From positions 1 through 49,667 of the forward strand of contig JAHBYY010000029.1 of NCBI GenBank assembly GCA_019635715.1: a stretch of DNA of 49,667 nucleotides, in the 5' to 3' direction. The stretch's first letter is position 1, and each line of letters opens with the position of its first letter. The translations under genes and the position numbers were made by a program. The notes beneath the pieces are model-generated. The model was not told the DNA's origin. It saw nothing but the letters and a program-made list of their open reading frames with translations, and did not search any database. Positions 24,105-34,457 of the stretch are shown piece by piece. The stretch is from Rhizobiaceae bacterium (lineage in GTDB: Bacteria; Pseudomonadota; Alphaproteobacteria; Rhizobiales; Rhizobiaceae).

Positions 24105-24138
24105 CCCGTTGACGCCCATAATGCCCCATGTTATCCCA
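24105..24138 (+). promoter_or_regulatory. mra (dcw) promoter overlapped by an MraZ-binding (MRZ) box
   Basis: CCCG (24105), CCCA (24115), CCCA (24125) and CCCA (24135) recur at exactly 10-base steps; on the minus strand this reads TGGG-N6-TGGG-N6-TGGG-N6-CGGG. MraZ is known to bind TGGG-type direct repeats with a 10-base period upstream of its own gene. The repeats overlap a likely sigma-70 promoter: TTGACG (24109-24114), 17 bases, TATCCC (24132-24137). This fits autorepression of the cluster by MraZ. Confidence 0.75.
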
Positions 24139-24256
24139 TGAAGGACCCCTCGGACACGGTGAAAGCGGCTTCTTGTGGCCGGCGCGCAGCGCCGCCCATG
24201 GCCCGGTTCGTGGCTGCGCGGGGTTCGTCGCGACCTCGGTCGCGGGGCGTGGGAAC

Positions 24257-24290
24257 AGGAGGGCAGCGGCGGCCACGCCGCCTGCACAGG
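24257..24290 (+). promoter_or_regulatory. Shine-Dalgarno and intervening hairpin before mraZ
   Basis: The only strong Shine-Dalgarno, AGGAGG (24257-24262), is 28 bases from ATG 24291. The gap is filled by a hairpin: GCA (263-265) with TGC (283-285) and GGCGGC (268-273) with GCCGCC (277-282), loop CAC, GC bulge. When folded, only ACAGG separates the helix from the ATG, giving a normal effective spacing of five bases. A hairpin-bridged ribosome site is inferred. Confidence 0.45.
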
Positions 24291-24755
24291 ATGGACCGGT
24301 ATCTGTCGAGCGCGATCAACAGGCTGGACGCGAAGGGGCGGGTGTCGGTCCCGGCGCACTTCCGCTCGGTGCTGCAGCGCAGCGGTCAATCCGATCTCTA
24401 TGCGCTGAGGGCCCTCGACGTGCCGGCCATGGATGTCGGCGGGCCGGACCTTCTCGATCTCTACGAGCAGCGGATCGCGCAGGAGGATCCGTTCCTCCAG
24501 ATGGCCTCGGACATGTCGTTCTTCGTGCATGGCGACGGGGCGTTCCTGAAGGTGGACCAGGACGGCCGCATCACGATGAGCGAATTCATCCGGAGCCATA
24601 CCGGGATCACGACGGAGGTCGCATTCGTCGGCCGGGGCCGCTTCTTCCAGATCTGGTCGCCGGACCGGTTCGAGGCGCACCGCGCGACGGTTCGCGACCG
24701 GCTGCTCAGGCTCAGACAAGCTTCGTCGGAGATAAGCAAGGGGGCACCGGGATGA
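24291..24755 (+). CDS. mraZ: Transcriptional regulator MraZ
   Basis: 154 residues with two SpoVT/AbrB-like halves: [20 protein letters not shown] at residues 5-24 and, in the second half, [17 protein letters not shown]. MraZ forms rings, binds TGGG direct repeats and represses its own operon, and it counteracts RsmH. The frame is open far upstream, but the conserved protein begins at this ATG ([11 protein letters not shown]). Its TGA overlaps the rsmH start. First gene of the dcw cluster. Confidence 0.95.
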   Translation: MDRYLSSAINRLDAKGRVSVPAHFRSVLQRSGQSDLYALRALDVPAMDVGGPDLLDLYEQRIAQEDPFLQMASDMSFFVHGDGAFLKVDQDGRITMSEFIRSHTGITTEVAFVGRGRFFQIWSPDRFEAHRATVRDRLLRLRQASSEISKGAPG

Positions 24756-25768
24756 TGACGGGCCACGGCGAGGGTTCCCTCGCGGTTGGCGGACCGGCCC
24801 GTCACATCCCGGTACTTCTCCGCGAGGTTCTCCAGGCACTCGGGGCTGCTCCGGGACAGACCGTGATCGACGGCACGTTCGGCGCCGGCGGCTATACGCG
24901 CGCCATCCTCGCGGCGGGTGCGGACGTCATCGCCATCGACCGCGATCCGGACGCCATCGCCGCGGGCCGCAGCCAGGAGCAGCAGGCCGAGGGCCGGCTC
25001 AGGCTCGTCCACGCACCGTTCTCGCAGCTCGGCGATCAGGCGGACGGCGTCGACGGGGTGGTCCTCGACATCGGCGTGTCGTCGATGCAGATCGACCAGG
25101 CGGAGCGCGGCTTCTCGTTCCGCGCCGAGGGACCGCTCGACATGCGCATGGCGCAGCGCGGCCTGTCGGCGGCCGAAGTGGTCAACAGCTTCAAGCCGGC
25201 GGATCTGACGCGCATCTTCGGCCTGCTCGGCGAGGAGCGCCATGCCGGCCGCATCGCGCGGATGATCGACAAACGCCGCGCAACCAGGCCCTTCGTCACC
25301 ACCCTCGACCTTGCGCAGGCGATCGCCGACCTCGTCGGCTTCCCGCCGCGCGAGCGCATCCATCCGGCGACGCGCGTCTTCCAGGCGCTGCGCATCTACG
25401 TCAACGACGAGCTGGGCGAGCTCGCCAGGGCGCTGCTCGGCGCCGAGCAGGTGCTCCGGCCGGGCGGCCGCCTGGTGGTCGTGACCTTCCATTCGCTCGA
25501 AGACCGCATGGTCAAGCGGTTCATCGCCGATCGTTCGGTGAGCATGGCCGGCTCGCGCCACCTGCCGGAGAGGGCGGGCGACGAGCCGACCTTCGACAAG
25601 GCCGGCGGCGTCGTTGCGCCCGGCGAGGACGAGATGGCGGCCAACCCGCGGGCCCGCTCGGCCAAGCTGCGGGCCGCCCGCCGCACGGCGGCGCCGGCGC
25701 GCCGCGCCGATCTCGATTTCTTCGGGCTTCCCAGGCTCCCGCAGTTGCGCCAGCCGGCAGAGAGGTAA
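24752..25768 (+). CDS. rsmH: 16S rRNA (cytosine-1402-N4)-methyltransferase RsmH
   Basis: 338 residues from ATG 24752 (24755 is also possible). RsmH adds the N4 methyl group to m4Cm1402 in the ribosomal P site. Conserved segments are [10 protein letters not shown], the SAM loop [12 protein letters not shown] (42-53), [50 protein letters not shown] and [13 protein letters not shown]. The start overlaps the mraZ stop as ATGATGA, and ftsL follows after two bases. The C-terminus is Arg/Ala-rich ([14 protein letters not shown]), as usual. Confidence 0.97.
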   Translation: MMTGHGEGSLAVGGPARHIPVLLREVLQALGAAPGQTVIDGTFGAGGYTRAILAAGADVIAIDRDPDAIAAGRSQEQQAEGRLRLVHAPFSQLGDQADGVDGVVLDIGVSSMQIDQAERGFSFRAEGPLDMRMAQRGLSAAEVVNSFKPADLTRIFGLLGEERHAGRIARMIDKRRATRPFVTTLDLAQAIADLVGFPPRERIHPATRVFQALRIYVNDELGELARALLGAEQVLRPGGRLVVVTFHSLEDRMVKRFIADRSVSMAGSRHLPERAGDEPTFDKAGGVVAPGEDEMAANPRARSAKLRAARRTAAPARRADLDFFGLPRLPQLRQPAER

Positions 25769-25770
25769 GC

Positions 25771-26151
25771 GTGTTTCGTACCAGTGACATGGTGTTGATC
25801 GCGGTGATGGTGGGTGCCGCCGCCTTCACCTACAAGACCAAGCAGGAGGCCGAGCACGAACTCGCCACCGTCCGCAAGCTCGAATCCTCGATCCGGTTCG
25901 AGAAGGATTCGATCGACCTTCTGCAGGCCGACTGGAGCCTGCTCACCCAGCCGGCGCGCTTGCAGAAGCTGGCCGAGGCCTACCAGGCCGACCTGCAGCT
26001 CGGGCCGGTCCAGCCCCACCAGTTCGCGCGGATCGCCGAAGTGCCGCTTCGGCCGCTCGGCATCAACGACATCATCGGGCAGTCCCTCGAAGCGACGCTC
26101 GAGGAGCTGACCACGGACCAGACCACGACAGGCGCGGTGGCAGACCAATGA
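25771..26151 (+). CDS. ftsL: Cell division protein FtsL
   Basis: 126-residue bitopic divisome protein. A short cytoplasmic start is followed by a membrane helix (about residues 5-20) and a coiled coil (KTKQEAEHELATVRKLESSI, leucine-zipper-like) that pairs with FtsB. Sequence WSLLTQPARLQKLAEAY is typical of alphaproteobacterial FtsL. Start GTG 25771 lies two bases after the rsmH stop; TGA overlaps the ftsI ATG by four bases. FtsL, FtsB and FtsQ regulate FtsW-FtsI activity. Confidence 0.93.
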   Translation: MFRTSDMVLIAVMVGAAAFTYKTKQEAEHELATVRKLESSIRFEKDSIDLLQADWSLLTQPARLQKLAEAYQADLQLGPVQPHQFARIAEVPLRPLGINDIIGQSLEATLEELTTDQTTTGAVADQ

Positions 26152-27845
26152 AGAACTGGCTGAAGATCGCATCCCGGAAGGTGCCGGCCGGCTCGATCGT
26201 CGTCGACGGCGTGCGCAAGACCACCGGTGGCAGGACCCGCACGCGCGTTGCCATGACGATGGCGGTGTTCTTCGGCATCTACGCCTCGATCGGCGGCAGG
26301 CTGGTCTATTTCGCCATGCAGGAGCCCGACACGGGGGCCGCGCCGCAGTCGCGCGTCACCGCGGCCCGGCCGGACATCGTCGACCGCAACGGCCAATTGC
26401 TGGCCACCGACATCCGCACCGCATCGCTGTTTGCCGAGCCGCGCCGCATCGTCGATGCCGACGAGGTCATCGAGAAGCTGAGCACGGTGCTGCCCGATCT
26501 GCAGATGGAGCAGACCTATCACAAGCTGCGCAGCGGGGCCGGCTTCGTCTGGCTGAAGCGCCAGCTTACGCCCAAGCAGCAGGCCGACATCATGGCGCTC
26601 GGCCTGCCGGGCATCGGCTTCCGCACCGAGAAGCGCCGCTTCTATCCCGGCGGCCCGACCGCCTCCCACATCCTCGGCCTGACCAACATCGACAACAAGG
26701 GCATCGCGGGGATGGAGAAATACATCGACGACAGCGGTCTGGCCGACCTCCAGGCGACCGGCCTGGCGGCCGACCTGGAGCCGGTCAAGCTGTCGATCGA
26801 CCTGCGCGTGCAGCATATCGTGCGCGACGAGATCGCCCAGGCGATGGAGCGCTATCATGCCATCGCGGCCGGCGCCGTCGTGCTCGACATCGATACCGGC
26901 GAGGTCCTGGCGATGGCCTCGGTGCCGGACTTCGATCCGAACAACCCGTTCAACGCGCTCGACAAGGATCACCTGAACCGCATGACCGGCGGCGTCTACG
27001 AGATGGGCTCGACGGTCAAGAGCTTCACGACCGCCATGGCGCTCGATTCCGGCAAGGTGACGCTGGAGAGCAAGTTCGACGCGACGCGTCCGATCACCAT
27101 CGGACGCCAGACGATCCGCGACTTCCACGGCAAGCATCGCGTGCTCAGCGTGCCGGAGGTGTTCATCTACTCCTCCAATATCGGCTCGGCCCGCGAGGCG
27201 GACGTCGTCGGCGTCGAGGGCCACCGTGCCTTTCTCCAGCGCATGGGCCTGCTGACCCGGCTGACGACCGAACTTCCCGAAGTGGCGAAACCCACCGAAC
27301 CGCGGGTCTGGAAGAAGGTGCATTCGATCACAGCCTCCTTCGGACACGGTTTTTCGACCACGCCGCTGCAGACGGCGGTGGGCGCGGCCGCGCTGATGAC
27401 GGGCACGCTGCTGCCGCCGACCTTCCTGCCGCGCACCCCGCAGGAGGCCACCGAGGTCGGCAAGCGGGTTGTGACCGACTATACGGTCGAAGGGATGCGC
27501 TATCTCTATCGCCTGAATGCCGAGAAGGGCTCGGGCAAACGCGCCGAGGTCGTCGGCTATCGCGTCGGCGGCAAGACCGGGACGGCCGAGAAGGTGGTCA
27601 ACGGGCGCTATTCCTCCGACAAGCGGTTCAACGCCTTCGTCGCCGCGTTCCCGATGGACAAACCGCGCTACATCGTGCTGTCGATCATCGACGAGCCGAA
27701 GCCGGAGAAGCCGGGCATGGGCGCGACGGCCGGTTCGAACGCCGCGCCGATCGTCGCCAACATCATCCGCCGCTCCGCCGCCATGCTTGGCGTCGAGCCC
27801 GAATTCGGCCATGAGACCGAAGCAACTGTCGTCTCCACGGAGTGA
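26148..27845 (+). CDS. ftsI: Peptidoglycan D,D-transpeptidase FtsI (PBP3)
   Basis: 565-residue class B penicillin-binding protein that cross-links septal peptidoglycan. One membrane helix at about 35-57, a pedestal domain (RPDIVDRNGQLLAT at 74-87), then the transpeptidase domain with S288-T-V-K291, S342-S-N344 and K476-T-G478. It is the partner of FtsW encoded further down the cluster. ATG overlaps the ftsL stop. The 63 bases between its stop and murE carry no separate gene. Confidence 0.97.
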   Translation: MKNWLKIASRKVPAGSIVVDGVRKTTGGRTRTRVAMTMAVFFGIYASIGGRLVYFAMQEPDTGAAPQSRVTAARPDIVDRNGQLLATDIRTASLFAEPRRIVDADEVIEKLSTVLPDLQMEQTYHKLRSGAGFVWLKRQLTPKQQADIMALGLPGIGFRTEKRRFYPGGPTASHILGLTNIDNKGIAGMEKYIDDSGLADLQATGLAADLEPVKLSIDLRVQHIVRDEIAQAMERYHAIAAGAVVLDIDTGEVLAMASVPDFDPNNPFNALDKDHLNRMTGGVYEMGSTVKSFTTAMALDSGKVTLESKFDATRPITIGRQTIRDFHGKHRVLSVPEVFIYSSNIGSAREADVVGVEGHRAFLQRMGLLTRLTTELPEVAKPTEPRVWKKVHSITASFGHGFSTTPLQTAVGAAALMTGTLLPPTFLPRTPQEATEVGKRVVTDYTVEGMRYLYRLNAEKGSGKRAEVVGYRVGGKTGTAEKVVNGRYSSDKRFNAFVAAFPMDKPRYIVLSIIDEPKPEKPGMGATAGSNAAPIVANIIRRSAAMLGVEPEFGHETEATVVSTE

Positions 27846-27908
27846 TTCCAGGCGCGCTTGCCGGCGCGCCGTTCGTGTATTTCAGCACCGAAGATTGCGC
27901 CAAACCCG

Positions 27909-29360
27909 ATGAAGCTTTCCGACCTTTCCGAGATCCTTCCTTCCGCGCCCGGCCTCGACGGCAAGGCCGTGGCTGGCGTCACGTCCGATTCCAGGACCGT
28001 CGTTGTCGGCTCGGTGTTCGTCGCGGTGCCGGGGACGAAGGCGGATGGCGCCGCCTATGCAAGGGACGCCGCCAGCCGGGGTGCGATCGCGGTGATCGCC
28101 GGGAAGGGTGCGTCCGTCGGCGAGATCGGCGTGCCGGTGATCCACGTCGACGACGCGCGGCTGGCGCTGTCGCGGATCGCCGCCCGCTTTTTCGCGCGGC
28201 AGCCGGCGACGATGGTCGCCGTCACCGGGACCAGCGGAAAGACCTCGGTCGCCTCGTTCACGCGGCAGATCTGGGATCATGCCGGGTTCGCCGCGGCCAG
28301 CATCGGCACGACCGGCGTCGTGGCGCCGGGCCGCAACGACTACGGCTCGCTGACCACGCCGGATCCCGTCGAGCTGCATCGCCTGCTCGCCGAACTCGCC
28401 GATTCGGGTGTCACCCATGCCGCCATGGAGGCGTCCAGCCACGGTCTCGACCAGCGCCGTCTCGACGGGGTGAAGCTCGCCGCCGGCGCCTTCACCAATC
28501 TCGGCCGCGACCACATGGACTACCATCCGACCGTCGAACACTACATGGCGTCGAAGATGCGCCTGTTCGATACGCTGCTGGCGAAGGGCGCGCCGGCGGT
28601 GATCTTTGCCGACGATGCCTGGTCGGCGCAGGCCATCTCGGCCGCCAGGGCGGCCGGGCTGCGGGCGCTGACGGTCGGCCGCAAGGGCGATTTCCTTGCG
28701 CTCAAGCGCGTCGAGCATGAGCGCTACCGGCAGCGTGCCGAGATCGAGCACGCCGGCGTCATCCACGAGATCGACCTGCCGCTCGCCGGCGACTTCCAGA
28801 TCTACAACGCGCTGGTCTCGGCCGGCCTGGCGATCGCCACCGGGACCGATGCCGGCAAGGCGCTCCGCTCCCTGGAGAAGCTGAAAGGCGCGCCGGGCCG
28901 CCTCGACCTGGTCGGAACCAACGCCGCCGGTGCGCCGGTCTATGTCGACTATGCGCACAAGCCGGACGCGCTGGAGAACGTGCTGGCGTCGGTCCGCCCG
29001 TTCACGACGGGCCGGGTCATCGTCGTCTTCGGCTGCGGCGGCGACCGCGACCGCGGCAAACGGCCGATCATGGGCGAGATCGCGACGCGGCTGGCCGATG
29101 TCGCCATCGTCACCGACGACAATCCGCGCTCCGAGGTTCCGGCCGAGATCCGCGCCGCCATCCTGGCCGCGGCGCCGGGTGCGATCGAGATCGCCGACCG
29201 CCGCGAGGCGATCCGCGAGGCGGTGTCGATGCTGCGGGCAGGCGACACGCTGATCGTCGCCGGCAAGGGACATGAGGAAGGCCAGACGATCGGTGCGAAG
29301 ACCTATCCGTTCTCGGACCACGAAGAGGTTCGCACAGCGCTGAGGGAGCACGCCCGATGA
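27909..29360 (+). CDS. murE: UDP-MurNAc-tripeptide synthetase MurE (meso-diaminopimelate adding)
   Basis: 483 residues from ATG 27909. The ATP loop is GTSGKTS (107-113), with Ser where many MurE have Asn. [12 protein letters not shown] and [10 protein letters not shown] are typical of the central domain. D404-N-P-R407 (VTDDNPRSE) is the motif that selects meso-diaminopimelate rather than lysine, as expected for a Gram-negative. Adds the third residue to UDP-MurNAc-L-Ala-D-Glu. The stop overlaps the murF ATG by four bases. Confidence 0.97.
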   Translation: MKLSDLSEILPSAPGLDGKAVAGVTSDSRTVVVGSVFVAVPGTKADGAAYARDAASRGAIAVIAGKGASVGEIGVPVIHVDDARLALSRIAARFFARQPATMVAVTGTSGKTSVASFTRQIWDHAGFAAASIGTTGVVAPGRNDYGSLTTPDPVELHRLLAELADSGVTHAAMEASSHGLDQRRLDGVKLAAGAFTNLGRDHMDYHPTVEHYMASKMRLFDTLLAKGAPAVIFADDAWSAQAISAARAAGLRALTVGRKGDFLALKRVEHERYRQRAEIEHAGVIHEIDLPLAGDFQIYNALVSAGLAIATGTDAGKALRSLEKLKGAPGRLDLVGTNAAGAPVYVDYAHKPDALENVLASVRPFTTGRVIVVFGCGGDRDRGKRPIMGEIATRLADVAIVTDDNPRSEVPAEIRAAILAAAPGAIEIADRREAIREAVSMLRAGDTLIVAGKGHEEGQTIGAKTYPFSDHEEVRTALREHAR

Positions 29361-30790
29361 GCCTGCTCTGGAGCGCCGACGGCCTGATCGCGGCGATGCA
29401 TGGCCGGCCGGTCGGCACGATGCCCGACGGCATCACCGGCGTATCGATCGACAGCCGTTCGCTGCAGCCCGGCGAGGCCTTCTTCGCCATCAAGGGCGAG
29501 ACGATGGACGGCCACGACTTCGCGACCGCGGCGGTCAAGGCCGGCGCGGCGCTGCTGGTCGTCGCCGAAGGCAAGCTTCCGGCTCTGGGCCGCCTGACCG
29601 CGCCGATGATCGTTGTGCCCGACGTCTTGGCGGCTCTCGAGAACCTGGGCCGTGCGGCGCGGGCGCGCAGCCGCGCCAAGGTGATCGCCGTCACCGGTTC
29701 GGTCGGCAAGACGACCACCAAGGAAGCGTTGCGGCACGTGCTGTCGGCGGTGGGCACCGTGCATGCGTCGGACAAGTCGTTCAACAATCACTGGGGCGTG
29801 CCGCTGACGCTGGCGCGCCTGCCGGCCGATGCCGACTATGCGGTGTTCGAGATCGGCATGAACCATGCGGACGAGATCCGGCCGCTGGTGAAGATGGTCC
29901 GGCCGCATGTCGCCATCATCACGCTGATCGCCGCGGCGCATCTCGGACACTTCAAGGACCTGGATGCGATCGCCCAGGCCAAGGCCGAGATCTTCGAGGG
30001 AATCGAGCCTGGCGGCACGGCGCTGCTCAATCGCGACGACAGCCGCTGGAAACTCCTCGAAGGCCTCGCCAGGCAGGCCGGCGTCGAGCATGTCGCGGGA
30101 TTCGGCGAGAACGCCAGGGCCCAGTACCGGCTGGTGAAATGCGCGCTGGCCGCCGGCCATTCGGACATCACCGTCAAGCTCGGCAGCAAGGCGGTCGACC
30201 TGCGGATCGGCGCGCCAGGCCGCCACATCGTCCAGAATGCGCTGGCGGTGATCGGCGCGGCGCGGATCGCCGGCGCCGACATCGGCAAGGTGGCGGCGGC
30301 CTTCGCGACGCTGCAGCCGGAGCGCGGCCGCGGGCGGCAGCACCGGCTGGCCGTCGGCGAGGGCACGTTCACCCTGATCGACGAGAGCTACAACGCCAAT
30401 CCCGCCTCGATGAAGGCGGCGATCGACCTGCTGGACGCCACCCCTCCGCAGGACGGAGGGCGGCGTATCGCGGTGCTCGGCGACATGCTGGAGCTCGGCG
30501 ACCATGCGGCGCGGCTGCATGCCGGGATCGCAGCCGACATCGCGGCGACGCGCACCGAGATCGTGCTGACGGCCGGACCGCTGATGCGCAGCCTCGCCGA
30601 CAACATGCCGTCCGGGGTGACCGGGGAGTACCGGCCGACGGTCGAGGAATTGAAGCCGGTGCTGCTGGACACCGTGGGGCCGGGCGATGTCGTGATGGTG
30701 AAGTCGTCGAACGGGGCAGGCTTCGCCAAACTTGTAAATGCACTGCTCGACAGGTTTCCGGCGCAGGCCGGCGACCCGACATCCAGCTAA
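29357..30790 (+). CDS. murF: UDP-MurNAc-pentapeptide synthetase MurF
   Basis: 477 residues. ATP-binding loop [10 protein letters not shown] (114-123), Mur-ligase central segments [14 protein letters not shown] and [14 protein letters not shown], and the C-terminal [16 protein letters not shown] that characterises MurF. It adds D-Ala-D-Ala, made by Ddl encoded downstream, to the UDP-MurNAc-tripeptide. Starts inside the murE stop (ATGA); 18 bases separate it from mraY. Confidence 0.97.
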   Translation: MSLLWSADGLIAAMHGRPVGTMPDGITGVSIDSRSLQPGEAFFAIKGETMDGHDFATAAVKAGAALLVVAEGKLPALGRLTAPMIVVPDVLAALENLGRAARARSRAKVIAVTGSVGKTTTKEALRHVLSAVGTVHASDKSFNNHWGVPLTLARLPADADYAVFEIGMNHADEIRPLVKMVRPHVAIITLIAAAHLGHFKDLDAIAQAKAEIFEGIEPGGTALLNRDDSRWKLLEGLARQAGVEHVAGFGENARAQYRLVKCALAAGHSDITVKLGSKAVDLRIGAPGRHIVQNALAVIGAARIAGADIGKVAAAFATLQPERGRGRQHRLAVGEGTFTLIDESYNANPASMKAAIDLLDATPPQDGGRRIAVLGDMLELGDHAARLHAGIAADIAATRTEIVLTAGPLMRSLADNMPSGVTGEYRPTVEELKPVLLDTVGPGDVVMVKSSNGAGFAKLVNALLDRFPAQAGDPTSS

Positions 30791-30808
30791 GCGAGGAACC
30801 GGGGACTT

Positions 30809-31891
30809 ATGCTGACGCTGCTGGTGAGTTTTTCCGAGCATGTCTCGGTGTTCAACATCTTCCGCTACATCACGTTCCGCACCGGCGGCGCGATGATCAC
30901 CGCCGCGCTGATCGTCTTCATCTTCGGGCCGCGCATCATCGATTCGCTGCGCATCCGGCAAGGCAAGGGCCAGCCGATCCGCGCCGACGGCCCGCAGACG
31001 CATTTCAAGAAGGCCGGTACGCCGACCATGGGCGGCCTGATGATCATTTCCGGCATCGTCGGGTCGTCGCTGCTCTGGGCCAACGTCACCAGCGTCTATG
31101 TCTGGGTCGTTCTGCTGGTGACGCTCGGCTTCGGGGCGATCGGCTTCTACGACGACTACCTCAAGGTGACGAAGCAGTCGCACAAGGGCTTTTCCGGCAA
31201 GGCGCGCCTCGGCATCGAGTTCGCCATCGCGGCGATCGCCGGCTGGGCGATCATGCACAACGGCCAGGAGCCGTTCTCCTCGTCGCTGACCTTTCCGTTT
31301 CTGAAAGACCTGATCATCAATCTCGGCTGGTTCTTCGTGCCGTTCTCGTGCTTCGTCATCGTCGGCGCCGGCAATGCCGTGAACCTGACGGACGGGCTGG
31401 ACGGGCTGGCGATCGTGCCGATCATGATCGCGGCGGCGTCCTTCGGCATGATCGCCTATCTGTCGGGCAACGCGGTCTTCGCCGAATATCTGCAGATCCA
31501 CTTCGTGCCGGGCACAGGCGAACTCGCCGTCATCCTCGGCGCGGTGATCGGCGCGGGCCTCGGCTTCCTGTGGTTCAACGCGCCGCCGGCGGCGATCTTC
31601 ATGGGCGACACCGGTTCGCTCGCCATGGGCGGCCTGATCGGCGCGATCGCGGTGGCCACCAAGCACGAATTCGTGCTCGCCATCATCGGCGGCCTGTTCG
31701 TCATGGAAGCGCTGTCGGTGATCATCCAGGTCGGCTTCTTCAAGGCGACGGGAAAGCGCGTCTTCCTGATGGCGCCGATCCATCATCATTTCGAAAAGCT
31801 CGGCTGGACCGAAAGCCAGGTGGTGATCCGCTTCTGGATCATCGCCGTCATCCTGGCGCTCGTCGGCCTGTCTTCGCTCAAGCTGAGATAG
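30809..31891 (+). CDS. mraY: Phospho-MurNAc-pentapeptide translocase MraY
   Basis: 360 residues, the same length as the E. coli enzyme, with about ten membrane helices. The catalytic and signature segments are present: FYDDYLKV (Asp-Asp pair), [19 protein letters not shown] and the histidine-rich MAPIHHHFE loop. It transfers phospho-MurNAc-pentapeptide to undecaprenyl phosphate, making lipid I in the inner membrane. GGGGA lies before the ATG. murD follows after five bases. Confidence 0.98.
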   Translation: MLTLLVSFSEHVSVFNIFRYITFRTGGAMITAALIVFIFGPRIIDSLRIRQGKGQPIRADGPQTHFKKAGTPTMGGLMIISGIVGSSLLWANVTSVYVWVVLLVTLGFGAIGFYDDYLKVTKQSHKGFSGKARLGIEFAIAAIAGWAIMHNGQEPFSSSLTFPFLKDLIINLGWFFVPFSCFVIVGAGNAVNLTDGLDGLAIVPIMIAAASFGMIAYLSGNAVFAEYLQIHFVPGTGELAVILGAVIGAGLGFLWFNAPPAAIFMGDTGSLAMGGLIGAIAVATKHEFVLAIIGGLFVMEALSVIIQVGFFKATGKRVFLMAPIHHHFEKLGWTESQVVIRFWIIAVILALVGLSSLKLR

Positions 31892-31896
31892 CGTCC

Positions 31897-33297
31897 ATGA
31901 TCCCGGCGCGCTCGTTTTCCGGCAAGAAGGTCGCCCTGTTCGGGCTCGGCGGGTCCGGCCTTGCGACCGGACGGGCGCTCGTCGAAGGCGGCGCGGAGGT
32001 GCTCGCCTGGGACGACAATCCCGACAGCGTCGCCAAGGCCGCCGCGGCGGGCATCGTCACCGGCGACCTGCGCGCCGCCGACTGGAGCGGATTTGCGTCC
32101 TTCGTGCTGTCGCCCGGGGTCCCGCTGACCCACCCGAAGCCGCACTGGTCGGTCGAACTGGCACGCGGCGCCGGCGTAGAAGTCATCGGCGACATTGAAC
32201 TGTTCGCCCGCGAGCGCACACGCGCGGCGCCCGGCGCGCCGTTCATCGCCATCACCGGCACCAACGGCAAGTCGACCACCACGGCGCTCACCGCGCACAT
32301 CCTCAGATCGGCCGGCCGCGACACCCAGATGGGCGGCAATATCGGCCGCGCCGTGATGACGCTCGACCCGCTGCGGGCGGACCGCTTCTATGTGGTCGAG
32401 TGCTCGTCCTACCAGATCGACCTGTCCCCCTCGATCAACCCGACCGCCGGCATCCTGCTCAACCTGACGCCGGACCACCTCGACCGCCACGGCACGATGC
32501 AGCACTACGCTGAAGTCAAGGAACGCCTGGTCTCGGGCAGCGACCTGGCGATCATCGGCATCGACGACATCTACTGCGCGCAGATTGCAGATCGCCTCGA
32601 GAAGGCCGGCAAGCCGGTCGTGCGCATCTCGAAGCGGCTGGCGCTGGCCGACGGCTACTACGCCGACGGGACCAATCTGATGGAAGCCATCGACGGCCGC
32701 TACAGCCGCATCGGCTTCCTCGAAGGCATCGGCTCGCTGCGTGGCCAGCACAATGCGCAGAACGCGCTGGCGGCGGTGGCGGCCTGCCTGAAGGTCGGGC
32801 TCGACCTCGGCGAGATCCAGTCCGGCCTCGACACGTTCCCCGGCCTGGTGCACCGCATGGAGCAGGTCGGGCGCAAGGGAAGGGTGCTGTTCGTCAACGA
32901 TTCCAAGGCGACGAACGCCGACGCGGCGGCGCCCGCCCTGTCGAGCTTCCCGCGCATCTACTGGATCGCCGGCGGCCTGCCCAAGGAAGGCGGCATCGAG
33001 ACATTGCGCTCCTTCTTTCCGCGCATCGCCCGTGCCTACCTGATCGGCGAGGCGGCGCCGGCGTTTTCGGCGACGCTCGGCGAAGCGGTGCCCTACGAGA
33101 TCTCCGGGACGCTCGACGCGGCGGTCGAGCATGCGGCGCGCGACGCCGCGGCGGACGAGACCGGCGAAGTGGTCGTGCTGCTTTCGCCGGCCTGCGCCAG
33201 CTTCGACCAGTTCAAGAATTTCGAGGTGCGGGGCGATGCCTTCCGCGCCGCCGTGCAGTCGATCCCCGACGTCACCCCCATCGGAGGGACACGCTGA
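31897..33297 (+). CDS. murD: UDP-MurNAc-L-alanine:D-glutamate ligase MurD
   Basis: 466 residues from ATG 31897. N-terminal nucleotide-fold segment [22 protein letters not shown] loop [13 protein letters not shown] (119-131), [21 protein letters not shown] and the C-terminal [19 protein letters not shown] typical of MurD. Adds D-glutamate in the cytoplasm. The stop shares one base with the ftsW ATG (TGATG). Confidence 0.97.
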   Translation: MIPARSFSGKKVALFGLGGSGLATGRALVEGGAEVLAWDDNPDSVAKAAAAGIVTGDLRAADWSGFASFVLSPGVPLTHPKPHWSVELARGAGVEVIGDIELFARERTRAAPGAPFIAITGTNGKSTTTALTAHILRSAGRDTQMGGNIGRAVMTLDPLRADRFYVVECSSYQIDLSPSINPTAGILLNLTPDHLDRHGTMQHYAEVKERLVSGSDLAIIGIDDIYCAQIADRLEKAGKPVVRISKRLALADGYYADGTNLMEAIDGRYSRIGFLEGIGSLRGQHNAQNALAAVAACLKVGLDLGEIQSGLDTFPGLVHRMEQVGRKGRVLFVNDSKATNADAAAPALSSFPRIYWIAGGLPKEGGIETLRSFFPRIARAYLIGEAAPAFSATLGEAVPYEISGTLDAAVEHAARDAAADETGEVVVLLSPACASFDQFKNFEVRGDAFRAAVQSIPDVTPIGGTR

Positions 33298-34451
33298 TGC
33301 AAAGCCGCCTCGACCGCAGCCCCGTCGCCGTCTGGTGGCGCACGATCGACCGCTGGTTTCTGGCGGCGTTCCTGATGCTGATGGGGCTGGGCATCATCCT
33401 GTCCTTCGCCGCGAGCCCGGCGGTGGCCGAACGCATCGGCCTCGACAGCTTCCACTTCGCGACGCGGCAGATCATCTACATGCTGCCGGCGCTCGGCGCG
33501 CTGCTCGCCGTCTCGTTCCTGACGCCGAGGCAGGTGCGCCGCATGGCGATCATCATGCTCGGAATCGCGCTGGTGCTGATGGTCGCGGTGCTGAAGATCG
33601 GCGTCGAGGTCAAAGGCGCCCATCGCTGGGTGTCGTTCATGGGCGTGTCGATCCAGCCGTCCGAATTCCTGAAGCCCGCCTTCGTCATCGTCTGCGCCTG
33701 GCTGTTCGCGGAAAAGGCGCGCCATCCCGGCGTCCCCGGCAACCTCATGGCGCTCGGACTGCTCGGCGTCGTGGTGCTGCTGCTGGTCTCGCAGCCCGAC
33801 CTCGGCCAGACCATCCTGATCACCGGCACCTGGGGCGTCATGTTCTTCATGGCCGGCATGCCCTGGCTGTGGATCATCGTGATCGGCTGCGTCGGCGTGG
33901 TCGGCGCGTTCGGCGCCTACTTCACCCTCGACCACGTCGCGAGCCGCATCGACCGCTTCCTGACGGGCGAGGGCGACACGTTCCAGGTCGACATGGGGCG
34001 CGACGCGGTGATCAACGGCGGCTGGTTCGGCGTCGGTCCGGGCGAGGGCGTCGTCAAGCGCATGATCCCGGACAGCCACGCCGACTTCGTCTTCGCGGTC
34101 GCCGGCGAGGAATACGGCATCATCATGTGCTTCCTGATCATGTCGCTGTTCGCCTTCGTCGTGCTGCGCGGCCTGAGCATCGCGCTGCGCGAGCAGGACG
34201 ACTTCACCCGCTACGCGGTGTCCGGACTGGTCTGCGTGTTCGGCTTCCAGTCGATCATCAACATGGGCGTGAACCTGCAGATGATGCCGGCCAAGGGCAT
34301 GACGCTGCCGTTCATCTCCTATGGCGGCTCGTCGCTGATCGCCATCGCCATCTCGATGGGCATGGTGCTGGCGCTGACCCGCAACAAGCCGGCGCGCCGG
34401 CGCGAGCCGGGCGTCGCCATGCTGGCCCGCCACGCCCTGCCGGCGGAATGA
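33297..34451 (+). CDS. ftsW: Septal peptidoglycan glycosyltransferase FtsW
   Basis: 384-residue SEDS polytopic protein that polymerises lipid II with FtsI. Family segments are KGAHRWVSFMGVSIQPSEF, LLLVSQPDLGQTILI, the periplasmic loop with GWFGVGPGEGVVKRMIPDSHADFVFAVAGEEYG, and NMGVNLQMMPAKGMTLPFISYGGSS (named here in parts). The GVGPGEG and PDSHADF region carries the conserved loop residues, including the catalytic Asp region. One-base overlap with murD. Confidence 0.97.
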   Translation: MQSRLDRSPVAVWWRTIDRWFLAAFLMLMGLGIILSFAASPAVAERIGLDSFHFATRQIIYMLPALGALLAVSFLTPRQVRRMAIIMLGIALVLMVAVLKIGVEVKGAHRWVSFMGVSIQPSEFLKPAFVIVCAWLFAEKARHPGVPGNLMALGLLGVVVLLLVSQPDLGQTILITGTWGVMFFMAGMPWLWIIVIGCVGVVGAFGAYFTLDHVASRIDRFLTGEGDTFQVDMGRDAVINGGWFGVGPGEGVVKRMIPDSHADFVFAVAGEEYGIIMCFLIMSLFAFVVLRGLSIALREQDDFTRYAVSGLVCVFGFQSIINMGVNLQMMPAKGMTLPFISYGGSSLIAIAISMGMVLALTRNKPARRREPGVAMLARHALPAE

Positions 34452-34457
34452 CGCGGC

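Noticed and set aside
30139-33297. A 1052-codon frame apparently fusing sequence to MurD
   Set aside because: The part before 31897 is out of frame with murF and mraY, which cover it; MurD starts at ATG 31897.
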